Counted from the first letter of the stretch, positions 1-7,047 are shown. The stretch is DNA of 7,378 nt from Paramuribaculum sp. (GCA_029051835.1 JAIDKJ010000228.1:1-7378); one strand, 5' to 3'. Notes: generated by a model from the letters alone, not told the origin. Numbers and translations are program-made.

Positions 1-1
1 G

Positions 2-199
2 GCCACCGACTGCTACCGCAAGGCATTCGAAACCGATCCCGACTCCGCACGCGACTATTACCGCCAGCTCGGACCCGAACAGACCGCCAACGCCCAGATG
101 CTCGCCACAATAGCCGGAAGCATCGGAAACAATCCGACGGAAGAGGCCGAGGCTGACACCATACCCGAAACGATAATCAACGACTGCCATGACAACTGA
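2..199 (+). CDS. C-terminal end of a TPR-like protein (partial, 5' end outside window)
   Basis: The reading frame is open from base 2 to a TGA at 197-199 and gives 65 residues; the start lies outside the window. The first visible residues (A-x-x-C-Y-R-K-A-F-x-x-D-P-D-S) fit the second helix of a tetratricopeptide repeat, with the usual A, Y, A and D-P spacing. A short helical stretch and an acidic tail rich in E, D and T follow, ending D-N. TPR proteins are protein-protein interaction scaffolds; the specific role cannot be read from one repeat. The next gene starts inside this one: its ATG at 189 overlaps the last 11 bases, which suggests a shared transcript and coupled translation. That the frame is coding is likely; the TPR assignment rests on a single motif. 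Confidence 0.6.
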   Translation, partial: ATDCYRKAFETDPDSARDYYRQLGPEQTANAQMLATIAGSIGNNPTEEAEADTIPETIINDCHDN

Positions 200-536
200 C
201 TGGACCGACAGCCTCGCAGCACTGCGGGCCACGCTCCCCGGAGCCGATGAAGCCCCCGCCGAACAGCCGGAAACCGAGGCCACGACCGACTCAGCCCCTT
301 CAGGCAACCGCCAGCTGACTCTATGCTACGAACGCAAACAGCGACGTGGCAAGCCCGCAACGATCATCAGCGGATTTGACTGCTCCGACGATCAGCTCTC
401 CGATATCGCCTCCAAGCTCAAGAAAAGGCTTGCCACCGGAGGATCGGCCCGCGGCGGCGAAATACTCGTGCAGGGCGACCGCCGCGAGGAGCTGCGCACT
501 CTGCTCGCCGACATGGGCTACAAGGTAAAAGGCTGA
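189..536 (+). CDS. SUI1/eIF1-like (YciH family) translation initiation factor homologue
   Basis: The 115-residue protein has a low-complexity acidic N-terminus (about residues 15-40, rich in A, E, P, T) followed by a SUI1 domain at about 42-115. Family signatures visible are R-R-G-K-P-A-T-I-I-S-G-F at 52-63, then L-K-K-R-L-A-T-G-G-S at 77-86 and G-E-I-L-V-Q-G-D at 90-97, ending in a final helix and Y-K-V-K-G. Eukaryotic eIF1 and E. coli YciH bind the small ribosomal subunit near the P site and affect start-codon fidelity; the bacterial members are not essential initiation factors and their exact role is poorly settled. The length matches bacterial members. The ATG at 189 overlaps the upstream gene by 11 bases and the stop is 2 bases before the next ATG, so this is the middle of a compact operon. 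Confidence 0.9.
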   Translation: MTTDWTDSLAALRATLPGADEAPAEQPETEATTDSAPSGNRQLTLCYERKQRRGKPATIISGFDCSDDQLSDIASKLKKRLATGGSARGGEILVQGDRREELRTLLADMGYKVKG

Positions 537-538
537 CG

Positions 539-3382
539 ATGCTGACCATCTATCGCGCTTCGGCCGGATCGGGCAAGACCTACACTCTCGCCTACGAATA
601 TATCAGACTGCTGCTCGGACACACCGACCGCAACGGACGCCACCGCCTCAACAGCGGCAACCGTGGCGCACACCGCAACATACTCGCCATCACCTTCACC
701 AACAAGGCCACCGGCGAGATGAAGCGGCGTATAATCCACGAACTCGCCCTTCTGGCCGGATGCGAGCCGGGATGGGACTCCCGTTCGGGCTACATGGAGG
801 ATCTGAAACGTCACTTCAACGCCACCGCCGAACAGATAGCCGCCGCAGCCAGAGAGGCGCTGACAGGCATACTGTTTGACTTCAGCCAGTTTCAGGTATC
901 GACCATCGACTCGTTTTTCCAGACCATACTGCGCACGTTCGCCCGCGAAGCCGAACTGACAGGCAACTACGAGCTGACACTCGAAGCCGTGCCGAGCGTC
1001 AGCGAAGGGGTGGCGCGCCTGTTCAAATCGCTTGAAGATGACGACAGCCGCCACAGCGGCATCATACTGGCACAGATCACCCGACATCTGCTCAACAAGA
1101 TGAACGAGGGGAAGACCTCCGACCTGCTCAACCGTTCGGGCAAAGCATATCAGACCCTCGTCAGGGAGATATCGAGCATGAACGACGAGGAGTTCGCCAC
1201 ACGCCATGAAGGCGACGAGGCCACAGCCCACGACATGACGATGGAATATCTCTCCGATCCGACACGGCTCAACCGGTTTGCATCGGCGCTGATGGCCGAA
1301 ACGTCGGCGCTCGCCCGCAAAGCCAGGCTACGCGCCACCGAATGCCTCGACGCGATAGAACGCCACGGGCTCGGCACGGGAGTGTTCAAGGCCAACTACT
1401 TCATCAAAGGACTGGAGAAAGTGAAGGCCGACCCGACGGCCGACAGCGGCACAACCACCGTGAAACCCGCCGCCGAGGGGGTGGAATCGGTGCTCAACAA
1501 AGGGCGCACTCTCCCGCCGGAGGTGGCGACATCGGTGATAGCCGCATCGGAAGCCATACTTGCCTGCCGCACACGCGGCAAGATATGCCGCCAGCTGCTC
1601 GACTCCACCCTGTCGCTCTCACTCATGCGCCATGCCATGCGCTATATCGACGAAGTGCGACAGGAGAGCAACGCCCTGCTGCTCGACGACACGAAGACAC
1701 TGCTCGGCAAAATCATAGGCGACAACGACACCCCGTTTGTCTACGAACGCATGGGAGTGTGGCTCAACCACTTCCTGATCGACGAGTTTCAGGACACATC
1801 GCGAATGCAGTGGGACATACTCCGGCCTCTCGTCGAACAGGGGATAGCACCCGGACACGACTCGCTGATCATCGGCGACGAAAAACAGTGCATCTACCGC
1901 TTCCGCAACTCCGACCCCACGCTGCTCGGCTCGCAGGTGGCATCGGACTTCGGCGCACTCGAGTTCATGGAAAAAGGAAATACCCCCGGATCCAACACCA
2001 ACTGGCGGTCGTCGGCCACCGTGGTCGAATTCAACAACCGCCTTTTCGAGGCGATGGGTCCCGCACGTGCCGACGAAGGGGTCTACAGCAACGTCCGCCA
2101 GCTTGTGGCGGCCAAAAACGAATCGGCTCCCGGCTACGTGGAGGTCAGCCGCATCACAGTGCCACAAGGCTCCACGATGGCCGACGAGGCTCTGCCGCGG
2201 CTCTACGACAATATCCTGCGCCAGCTCGGCGCCGGCTATCGCCCATCGGATATAGCCATACTCGTGCGCGACGGAAAAGATGCCACTCAGGTGGCGGAAT
2301 ACCTATCGGAACGCCAGCACGACAACCCCGACGATCCGCGCTTCGGCATAACGAGCGACGAATCGCTGCGGCTGCAGGATTCGCCGGCAGTAAAAATGAT
2401 AATCAGCGCACTGCGGCTGAGGTCGACCACGGCCGACGACGTAAGGGAGCGAAGACGAAGCATGCGCGAGGTGACCCTGCTGACATCGCGCTTCGACGAA
2501 GCCAAGGGACGCGGCCTGAGCGACTCCGACGCTCTCGGGGAGGCGATCGGGCGCCGAGGCGAACAGGCGTCGGAGATCAACAACGAATCATGGGATCTCG
2601 TGACGCTCGTCAACTGGATCATACGCGAACGCATCCCCGCCGACATGGCTCACGACCAGAACGCCGCGATATCGGCCTTTGTCGACGCCGTGACCGAATA
2701 TTCCGTGGCCAACGCCCCCGACCCGCGCAGTTTCCTGCGGTGGTGGGACATCAATGGCCGACGGCTGTTTGTGCAGACCCCGGCCGACACCCTGTCGGTC
2801 AATCTCATGACCATCCACAAGTCAAAGGGACTGCAGTGGGCCTGCGTCCACGTGCCGATGGTCGACTGGGACGCCATTTCGCTTAAAAGCGACGAATGGT
2901 TCTCCACCGAAGGGTTCGCTCTTGAGGGATGCGACAGCAGCGACATACCGCCCTACGTGAGGCTGAGGCCTTGCATAGAGATGCTCGCCACCCCTATGGG
3001 AGAGCGCTACCGGAGGCGCGTCAGAGAGATGGCTACGGATGAAACCAATGTGATCTACGTGGCCTTCACACGCGCCGTCAACGAACTGTGTGTCTACTAC
3101 AAAATGCCGTCGGCACCCAAGGACACCACGGCCGGCGAATTTGTGGGACGCGCCCTTGTAGAGGCCTACGGACAGGAATCGGTGACCATAGGCGAGCACA
3201 CATCCCCGCCTCCACGCGAAGAGAAGAAAGGCACTGCCCTCGAGCCGGCCGCCAGCGGCGACATGCCGCATTTCACGGCAGGAATACGAGCCGACCTCTG
3301 GAACGCCATCGAACTCGACGACGACCCCGATATGGTCGACGCCACCTCCGAACCGGCTACAGATCCCGACGTCGCCGACTGA
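539..3382 (+). CDS. UvrD/REP-type helicase, AddA/RecB-like, without a recognisable C-terminal nuclease domain
   Basis: This 947-residue SF1A helicase carries all the expected motifs. Walker A is A-S-A-G-S-G-K-T (7-14), followed by I-T-F-T-N-K-A-T-G-E-M (51-61), T-I-D-S-F-F (122-127), Walker B I-D-E-F-Q-D-T (414-420), I-I-G-D-E-K-Q-C-I-Y-R-F-R (444-456), N-W-R-S-S (488-492), M-T-I-H-K-S-K-G-L (757-765) and V-I-Y-V-A-F-T-R-A (838-846). The early TIDSFF motif and the GDxKQxIYRFR form point to the AddA/RecB group, which unwinds and resects DNA ends for recombination repair. AddA proteins usually continue into a PD-(D/E)XK nuclease domain. Here, after motif VI only about 100 residues remain, ending in an acidic tail (D-D-D-P-D-M-V-D), with no RPDR or DYK-type motif. 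The ATG at 539 lies 2 bases after the SUI1-like stop. The helicase call is secure; the AddA assignment is good, but full AddAB function is doubtful. Confidence 0.92.
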   Translation: MLTIYRASAGSGKTYTLAYEYIRLLLGHTDRNGRHRLNSGNRGAHRNILAITFTNKATGEMKRRIIHELALLAGCEPGWDSRSGYMEDLKRHFNATAEQIAAAAREALTGILFDFSQFQVSTIDSFFQTILRTFAREAELTGNYELTLEAVPSVSEGVARLFKSLEDDDSRHSGIILAQITRHLLNKMNEGKTSDLLNRSGKAYQTLVREISSMNDEEFATRHEGDEATAHDMTMEYLSDPTRLNRFASALMAETSALARKARLRATECLDAIERHGLGTGVFKANYFIKGLEKVKADPTADSGTTTVKPAAEGVESVLNKGRTLPPEVATSVIAASEAILACRTRGKICRQLLDSTLSLSLMRHAMRYIDEVRQESNALLLDDTKTLLGKIIGDNDTPFVYERMGVWLNHFLIDEFQDTSRMQWDILRPLVEQGIAPGHDSLIIGDEKQCIYRFRNSDPTLLGSQVASDFGALEFMEKGNTPGSNTNWRSSATVVEFNNRLFEAMGPARADEGVYSNVRQLVAAKNESAPGYVEVSRITVPQGSTMADEALPRLYDNILRQLGAGYRPSDIAILVRDGKDATQVAEYLSERQHDNPDDPRFGITSDESLRLQDSPAVKMIISALRLRSTTADDVRERRRSMREVTLLTSRFDEAKGRGLSDSDALGEAIGRRGEQASEINNESWDLVTLVNWIIRERIPADMAHDQNAAISAFVDAVTEYSVANAPDPRSFLRWWDINGRRLFVQTPADTLSVNLMTIHKSKGLQWACVHVPMVDWDAISLKSDEWFSTEGFALEGCDSSDIPPYVRLRPCIEMLATPMGERYRRRVREMATDETNVIYVAFTRAVNELCVYYKMPSAPKDTTAGEFVGRALVEAYGQESVTIGEHTSPPPREEKKGTALEPAASGDMPHFTAGIRADLWNAIELDDDPDMVDATSEPATDPDVAD

Positions 3383-3391
3383 CCGCCACGC

Positions 3392-5659
3392 CTATCTCCC
3401 TCGCCCCTGCAGACGGCGGAAGGCAAGGAGCTTCACCCGGCCGAAACGCCGCTCGGCCTCGCGCATGGCGGCGTCGCGTCCGGCCGCATCTGTAGCGGCG
3501 GCGAGCATACGCTCGATCTCCCGACGGGTGTCGCCGTCGATAAGCCGAGCCTCATCGAGCCGTCCGAGCGACACGCATTCAGCAAGATGCCCCACCACTG
3601 TCGACAGAGCCAGCCCGCGCAGAGCCGCTATATCCTCGGGCGACGTGCCATCATCAAACATCCGCAACGACTCGAAGGTAGAATAGCCCTTAGCTTTCTT
3701 CTCCTTGCGGGCAGCACCCCTTTTCCGGCCCTCCGACGCAGTCTTTTCCGATCGGCCTCGCAACTCCGCAGCTCCGGCATCGTCGCCCTGAAGCGCTATC
3801 CGCGCCTTTATATCGAGATACGCCTCCACGCTGAACTCCGTGTCGGCCAGCGCCGTCAGCACCTTGTATTTGGCCAGCATCAGTTCCCACGCGGCATCGC
3901 GCGCCGCCTCCACCCGGCGACGGTAATTCTTGTTGCCTATATCCGACGGCACCCTCTGCACCAGCCGCAACAGCGGCGACAGCTTTTCGATGAAATACGC
4001 ACACCCGCCTCTGACCTTGAGCCGCAGCTCCTCCGATCCTCTCAGAGCGGGCGCCCCTCCGGGATACGAGGCATAGATACGTCCGAACCGCTCGCCCACG
4101 GCCTCCAGATCGTCGGCCATCTCCTTTGAAGCACGGCTATAAATATCAAACAGCTCTGGATGCACCGGAGCCACGAACTCCTGCACCGCGCGCGACAATG
4201 CGTCGAACTCGCGGCGTATGCGCCCGAAATCAAACACCTCCACAAGATTGCGGATATAAAATTCATCTTCCAGACGCGAAGCCACCGCCTCATCGGGGCT
4301 TCCGGCCACAGCCTCGCGTATAAAACCGGTGACACCCGGATCGGTGATCACCGAACGCTCCGACAAAGGGGTGTCAAGCACCAGCCCGTCGAGCGAACGG
4401 CACCGGCTCAGAGCCACGTAGGCCTGTCCGGGAGCAAACGAAGATGCGGCATCGATCATAGCCCGCTCAAAGGTCAGTCCCTGACTCTTGTGGATAGTTA
4501 TGGCCCACGCCAGACGCAACGGCAGCTGCACGAAACGCCCCTCCTCCTTCTGGGTGATCTTGCCGGTGTCGTCGTCCACATCATAGCGCGTATTGACCCA
4601 CTCGGCCGGCTCCACGCATATCTCTTCATCCTTGCCGAGCGGCCTGACTATCACCATGCCGTCGGAGAGCGATGTCACTGTGCCGATCATACCATTGAAG
4701 AAACGGCGCTCCGGCCCGTCGTTGCGTATGAACATCACCCTCGCCCCCACCTTGAGAGCCACCTCCTCCTCGGCCGGATAGGCCGACGAAGGAAACTTCC
4801 CCTCCACTCTGGCCTTGAACACCTCCGGCGGGCCGGCTATGGCTGCAAGCTTCCCTTCGTTGACCGCAGCAGCCCGGGCATTATGGGTCGTAAGCCTTAT
4901 GTATCCCTCCTCGTCCGACGGGTCGAATCCGGGCCGGTAGCGTCCGTTAAGCCTCCGGAGCAGATCGGCGTCGACCTCACCGTCGCGCACGGCGTTGAGC
5001 ATATCTATAAAGGCGCGGTCGGTCTGGCGGAACACCGTCTGCAGCTCGATCGTAAGCATTCCGGCCTCGCGCAAGGCATGGCTGTCGAAGAAATATGGCG
5101 ACGGATAATAGGGCCGCAACAGCTCCCGGTCGGCGTCGCGCAACACCGGCGACAACTGACGCAGATCGCCGATAAGCAGCAACTGTACCCCGCCGAATGG
5201 CCTCGACGGATCGCGGAAACGCCGCAGAGCCATATCCATCGCGTCCATCAGATCGGGACGCACCATGCTGACCTCATCGATCACCAGCAGCTCCATGCCG
5301 GCGAGGATGCGGCGTGTGGAGCGCGACGGCTTGAAATACTGCTCCTCACCCACAAATCCCCTGCCGGGTATATAGCAGGTCAGCGGAAAGTGGAAAAAGG
5401 AGTGGATCGTCGCTCCGTCGGCATTTATGGCGGCCACGCCGGTAGGCGCCAGCACCACCATGCGCTTGCGCGAGGTGGCCCGGAGCCGTTTCAGAAACGT
5501 AGTCTTGCCGGTGCCCGCCTTTCCGGTCAGAAACAGATTGGCGCCCGTCTGCTCCACTATGCGGGCGGCAAGCCCTAACTCGCGGCTGACTGCCGTGGGA
5601 GCCACAGTCGCTCCATCCTCCGGAGCCACGCCGGCGCCGTCTGTAATATCGTATTCCAT
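3392..5659 (-). CDS. Pif1/RecD-like DNA helicase with C-terminal helix-turn-helix domain
   Basis: Numbering is from a possible GTG at 5671 (759 residues); from the ATG at 5659, preferred here, the protein has 755. Motifs in order: Walker A G-K-A-G-T-G-K-T-T (50-58), A-P-T-G-V-A-A-I-N (75-83) with T-I-H-S-F-F (88-93), Walker B L-V-I-D-E-V-S-M (129-136), G-D-L-R-Q-L-S-P-V (168-176), V-F-R-Q (213-216), and the UvrD_C-like pair A-I-T-I-H-K-S-Q-G-L-T (390-400) and Q-A-Y-V-A-L-S-R (416-423). This is the SF1B Pif1/RecD2 pattern: 5'-to-3' unwinding of duplexes, R-loops or G-quadruplexes. A helical region (about 460-625) and a Lys/Arg-rich linker (about 640-662) precede an HTH_40-like domain (about 662-705), a module also seen at the ends of RecQ-type helicases. 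The ATG is chosen because the likely promoter would start transcription almost on top of the GTG. Its stop faces the AddA-like stop across 9 bases. Confidence 0.9.
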   Translation of the reverse strand: MEYDITDGAGVAPEDGATVAPTAVSRELGLAARIVEQTGANLFLTGKAGTGKTTFLKRLRATSRKRMVVLAPTGVAAINADGATIHSFFHFPLTCYIPGRGFVGEEQYFKPSRSTRRILAGMELLVIDEVSMVRPDLMDAMDMALRRFRDPSRPFGGVQLLLIGDLRQLSPVLRDADRELLRPYYPSPYFFDSHALREAGMLTIELQTVFRQTDRAFIDMLNAVRDGEVDADLLRRLNGRYRPGFDPSDEEGYIRLTTHNARAAAVNEGKLAAIAGPPEVFKARVEGKFPSSAYPAEEEVALKVGARVMFIRNDGPERRFFNGMIGTVTSLSDGMVIVRPLGKDEEICVEPAEWVNTRYDVDDDTGKITQKEEGRFVQLPLRLAWAITIHKSQGLTFERAMIDAASSFAPGQAYVALSRCRSLDGLVLDTPLSERSVITDPGVTGFIREAVAGSPDEAVASRLEDEFYIRNLVEVFDFGRIRREFDALSRAVQEFVAPVHPELFDIYSRASKEMADDLEAVGERFGRIYASYPGGAPALRGSEELRLKVRGGCAYFIEKLSPLLRLVQRVPSDIGNKNYRRRVEAARDAAWELMLAKYKVLTALADTEFSVEAYLDIKARIALQGDDAGAAELRGRSEKTASEGRKRGAARKEKKAKGYSTFESLRMFDDGTSPEDIAALRGLALSTVVGHLAECVSLGRLDEARLIDGDTRREIERMLAAATDAAGRDAAMREAERRFGRVKLLAFRRLQGRGR

Positions 5660-5674
5660 CGGTATATTCACTAT

Positions 5675-5706
5675 ATTGCGAAATTAGCCATTATTCCCTA
5701 ACTTTG
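5675..5706 (+). promoter_or_regulatory. Bacteroidetes-type promoter for the acyltransferase gene
   Basis: ATTG at 5675-5678 (consensus TTTG), a 20-base spacer, then TAACTTTG at 5699-5706, which matches TAnnTTTG exactly. Transcription would start at about 5710-5713, giving a leader of roughly 22-25 A/C-rich bases before the ATG at 5735. It overlaps the oppositely oriented promoter almost completely. Confidence 0.7.
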
Positions 5707-5710
5707 CAAA
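5679..5710 (-). promoter_or_regulatory. Probable opposing Bacteroidetes-type promoter for the Pif1-like helicase
   Basis: On the minus strand, TTTG (plus-strand CAAA, 5707-5710) is followed by a 20-base spacer and TAATTTCG (plus-strand CGAAATTA, 5679-5686), one mismatch from TAnnTTTG. Transcription would start near 5672-5675. That puts the GTG at 5671 within a few bases of the 5' end and gives the ATG at 5659 a leader of about 13-16 bases, so the ATG is the better start. Confidence 0.5.
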
Positions 5711-5734
5711 AACGCGCAACCAATCCCGCACAAA

Positions 5735-6823
5735 ATGACCACCCACTCCCCCGCCGCTACGGACAACCGCCGCCTCGAATCGCTCGACCTGCTACGTGGC
5801 CTTGACCTCTTCATGCTCGTAGGGCTACAGCCGGTTATCGTTTCCGCCTGCCATGTGGCGGGAATTTCACATCCGCTTGCCGGACAGCTCGACCACGCCG
5901 TGTGGGAGGGGTTTACGGCGTGGGATCTTGTGATGCCGCTTTTCCTGTTCATGACCGGCGCGGCGATCCCGTTCGCCATGTCGCGCTATCTAAAGCCCGG
6001 CGCCTCGAAAGCCGATGCGTGGCGGAGGATAGGCCGGCGCGTGGCAGTGCTGTGGCTGCTCGGCATGATTGTGCAGGGCAACCTGCTCGGCCTCGACCCG
6101 GGGCGGTTTTATTTCTACACCAACACTCTGCAGGCCATTGCCGCAGGCTATCTCATTGCCGCGGCCACGATGCTCACCGTGCCGCGGCGCTATCATGCGG
6201 CAGTCGCGGCGGGACTGCTCGCCCTGATGGCCATACCGATGAGCCTCCACGGCGACTTCTCGCCGCAGGGCAATCTCCCTTATCTGATAGAGGAGGCCGT
6301 CATGGGGAGCGACCGCGGCGACAGCTCCTACACCTGGATATGGAGCTCGCTCGGCTTCGGGGTGACGGTGATGCTCGGCATGCTCGCCGGAGAGATCCTG
6401 AAGGCGGCTGACACGCCGCGACCGCGCAAGGCGCTGAGGCTTGCAACTGTCGGCGCCGCGCTGCTCTTAGCCGGATGGCTATGGAGCTTCGAGACCCCGA
6501 TCGTGAAACGCATCTGGACCGGCAGCATGGTGCTTTGGTCGGGCGGATGGTGCTGCCTGCTGATGGGAGCCTTCTACTACATCATAGACTGCCGCGGCAC
6601 ACGCCTGCGCGCCGGCTGGCTGAAAATCTACGGCATGAACTCGATAACGGCCTATATGCTCGGCGAAACGATCAATTTCCGGTCGATCGTCCACTCTCTC
6701 ACCTTCGGCCTGCAGCCCCACATCGGTCCCTGGTACGACACCCTCCTCACCGCCGGCAACTTCGCCGTGCTCTTCCTCATCCTCGCCTGGATGCATCGCG
6801 ACCGCCTCTACCTCCGCATCTGA
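5735..6823 (+). CDS. Multi-pass membrane acyltransferase, DUF5009/COG4299 (HGSNAT/NagX-like)
   Basis: The 362-residue protein has about ten hydrophobic segments (near 19-41, 63-82, 103-120, 128-149, 153-171, 201-222, 236-251, 260-285, 295-315 and 333-354), so it lies in the inner membrane. Family signatures are R-L-E-S-L-D-L-L-R-G (13-22), H-A-V-W-E-G-F-T-A-W-D-L-V-M-P-L-F (54-70), I-W-T-G-S (260-264) and Y-G-M-N-S-I-T-A-Y (299-307). The second matches the human HGSNAT stretch with the His proposed to be the acetylated active-site residue, making H54 the likely catalytic residue. Human HGSNAT carries acetyl from cytosolic acetyl-CoA across the membrane to terminal glucosamine of heparan sulphate; bacterial relatives are thought to act on amino sugars or glycans. 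The substrate here is unknown: the nearby genes are unrelated to sugars. The ATG at 5735 follows its own promoter. Confidence 0.88.
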   Translation: MTTHSPAATDNRRLESLDLLRGLDLFMLVGLQPVIVSACHVAGISHPLAGQLDHAVWEGFTAWDLVMPLFLFMTGAAIPFAMSRYLKPGASKADAWRRIGRRVAVLWLLGMIVQGNLLGLDPGRFYFYTNTLQAIAAGYLIAAATMLTVPRRYHAAVAAGLLALMAIPMSLHGDFSPQGNLPYLIEEAVMGSDRGDSSYTWIWSSLGFGVTVMLGMLAGEILKAADTPRPRKALRLATVGAALLLAGWLWSFETPIVKRIWTGSMVLWSGGWCCLLMGAFYYIIDCRGTRLRAGWLKIYGMNSITAYMLGETINFRSIVHSLTFGLQPHIGPWYDTLLTAGNFAVLFLILAWMHRDRLYLRI

Positions 6824-6864
6824 TCATCCCTGCCGAACATCTTGATTTCGTCGGGAGAAGACTT

Positions 6865-6926
6865 TGCAAGTTGCCCTTCCGATAATTTTTGTAACTCTAC
6901 AAGTGAGCCGGAGGGGAAATTTTGCA
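6865..6926. terminator. Long imperfect hairpin, possible terminator or repeat element
   Basis: CCCTTCCG (6874-6881) pairs with CGGAGGGG (6909-6916) through 8 pairs including one G-U. Inside, TTGTA (6889-6893) pairs perfectly with TACAA (6898-6902) around the loop ACTC. Outside, TGCAA (6865-6869) pairs with TTGCA (6922-6926). AAATTTT follows the GC-rich stem, so it could terminate the acyltransferase transcript, although the U tract is short. The 3' arm runs directly into the -33 element of the sufB promoter. Confidence 0.5.
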
Positions 6927-6951
6927 TTGTGGGGAGAATGATGTAATTTTG
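6921..6951 (+). promoter_or_regulatory. Strong Bacteroidetes-type promoter for sufB
   Basis: TTTG at 6921-6924, a 19-base spacer, then TAATTTTG at 6944-6951: both halves match the Bacteroidetes primary sigma consensus. Transcription should begin near 6956-6958, leaving a leader of about 120 bases before the sufB ATG at 7080, unusually long next to the short leaders of the two divergent promoters upstream. Confidence 0.75.
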
Positions 6952-6958
6952 TATCGGG

Positions 6959-6973
6959 CTTGCTGTAGGCAAG
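6959..6973 (+). promoter_or_regulatory. Small hairpin at the 5' end of the sufB transcript
   Basis: CTTGC (6959-6963) pairs with GCAAG (6969-6973) around the five-base loop TGTAG. It would lie at the extreme 5' end of the predicted mRNA, where such hairpins can protect against decay. Five pairs can occur by chance. Confidence 0.3.
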
Positions 6974-6994
6974 TCAGCGCGGCGCATCACGTAG

Positions 6995-7047
6995 CGTCAT
7001 GGCGGTTTCGTCGACAAAGATATCGTCATGGCGGGAAACGTCAACAA
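6995..7047 (+). repeat. Imperfect direct repeat in the sufB leader
   Basis: CGTCATGGCGG occurs at 6995-7005 and again, identically, at 7024-7034, 29 bases apart. Similarity continues downstream: TTTCGTCGACAA (7006-7017) against GAAACGTCAACAA (7035-7047). Each copy contains an ATG followed by GCG. This looks like a local tandem duplication in the untranslated leader, or two copies of a regulatory binding site. Confidence 0.6.

Noticed and set aside
518..1231. 237-codon minus-strand open frame opposite the AddA-like N-terminus
   Set aside because: The plus strand encodes intact Walker A and TIDSFF motifs there; the antisense translation shows no family signature.
1342..2886. 514-codon plus-strand frame inside the AddA-like gene
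   Set aside because: Its composition is dominated by R, H, A and G with no hydrophobic core pattern, typical of an out-of-frame shadow of GC-rich coding sequence.
3383..3419. CCGCC (3383-3387) facing GGCGG (3415-3419) as a terminator between the convergent genes
   Set aside because: Only five pairs across a 27-base loop, with no U tract on either strand.
3088..3495. 135-codon plus-strand frame crossing the AddA-like stop, considered as a frameshifted nuclease domain
   Set aside because: It is Arg-rich, has no PD-(D/E)XK motif, and its second half is antisense to the end of the Pif1-like gene.
4160..5578. 472-codon plus-strand open frame opposite the Pif1-like gene
   Set aside because: It lies wholly antisense to a gene with complete helicase motifs, is rich in R, H, Q and L as expected for a shadow of GC-rich codons, and shows no domain I recognise.
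6808..6990. 60-codon minus-strand frame between the acyltransferase and sufB
   Set aside because: It overlaps the hairpin and the sufB promoter, has no recognised family, and its codon use does not resemble the neighbouring genes; kept only as part of the intergenic description.
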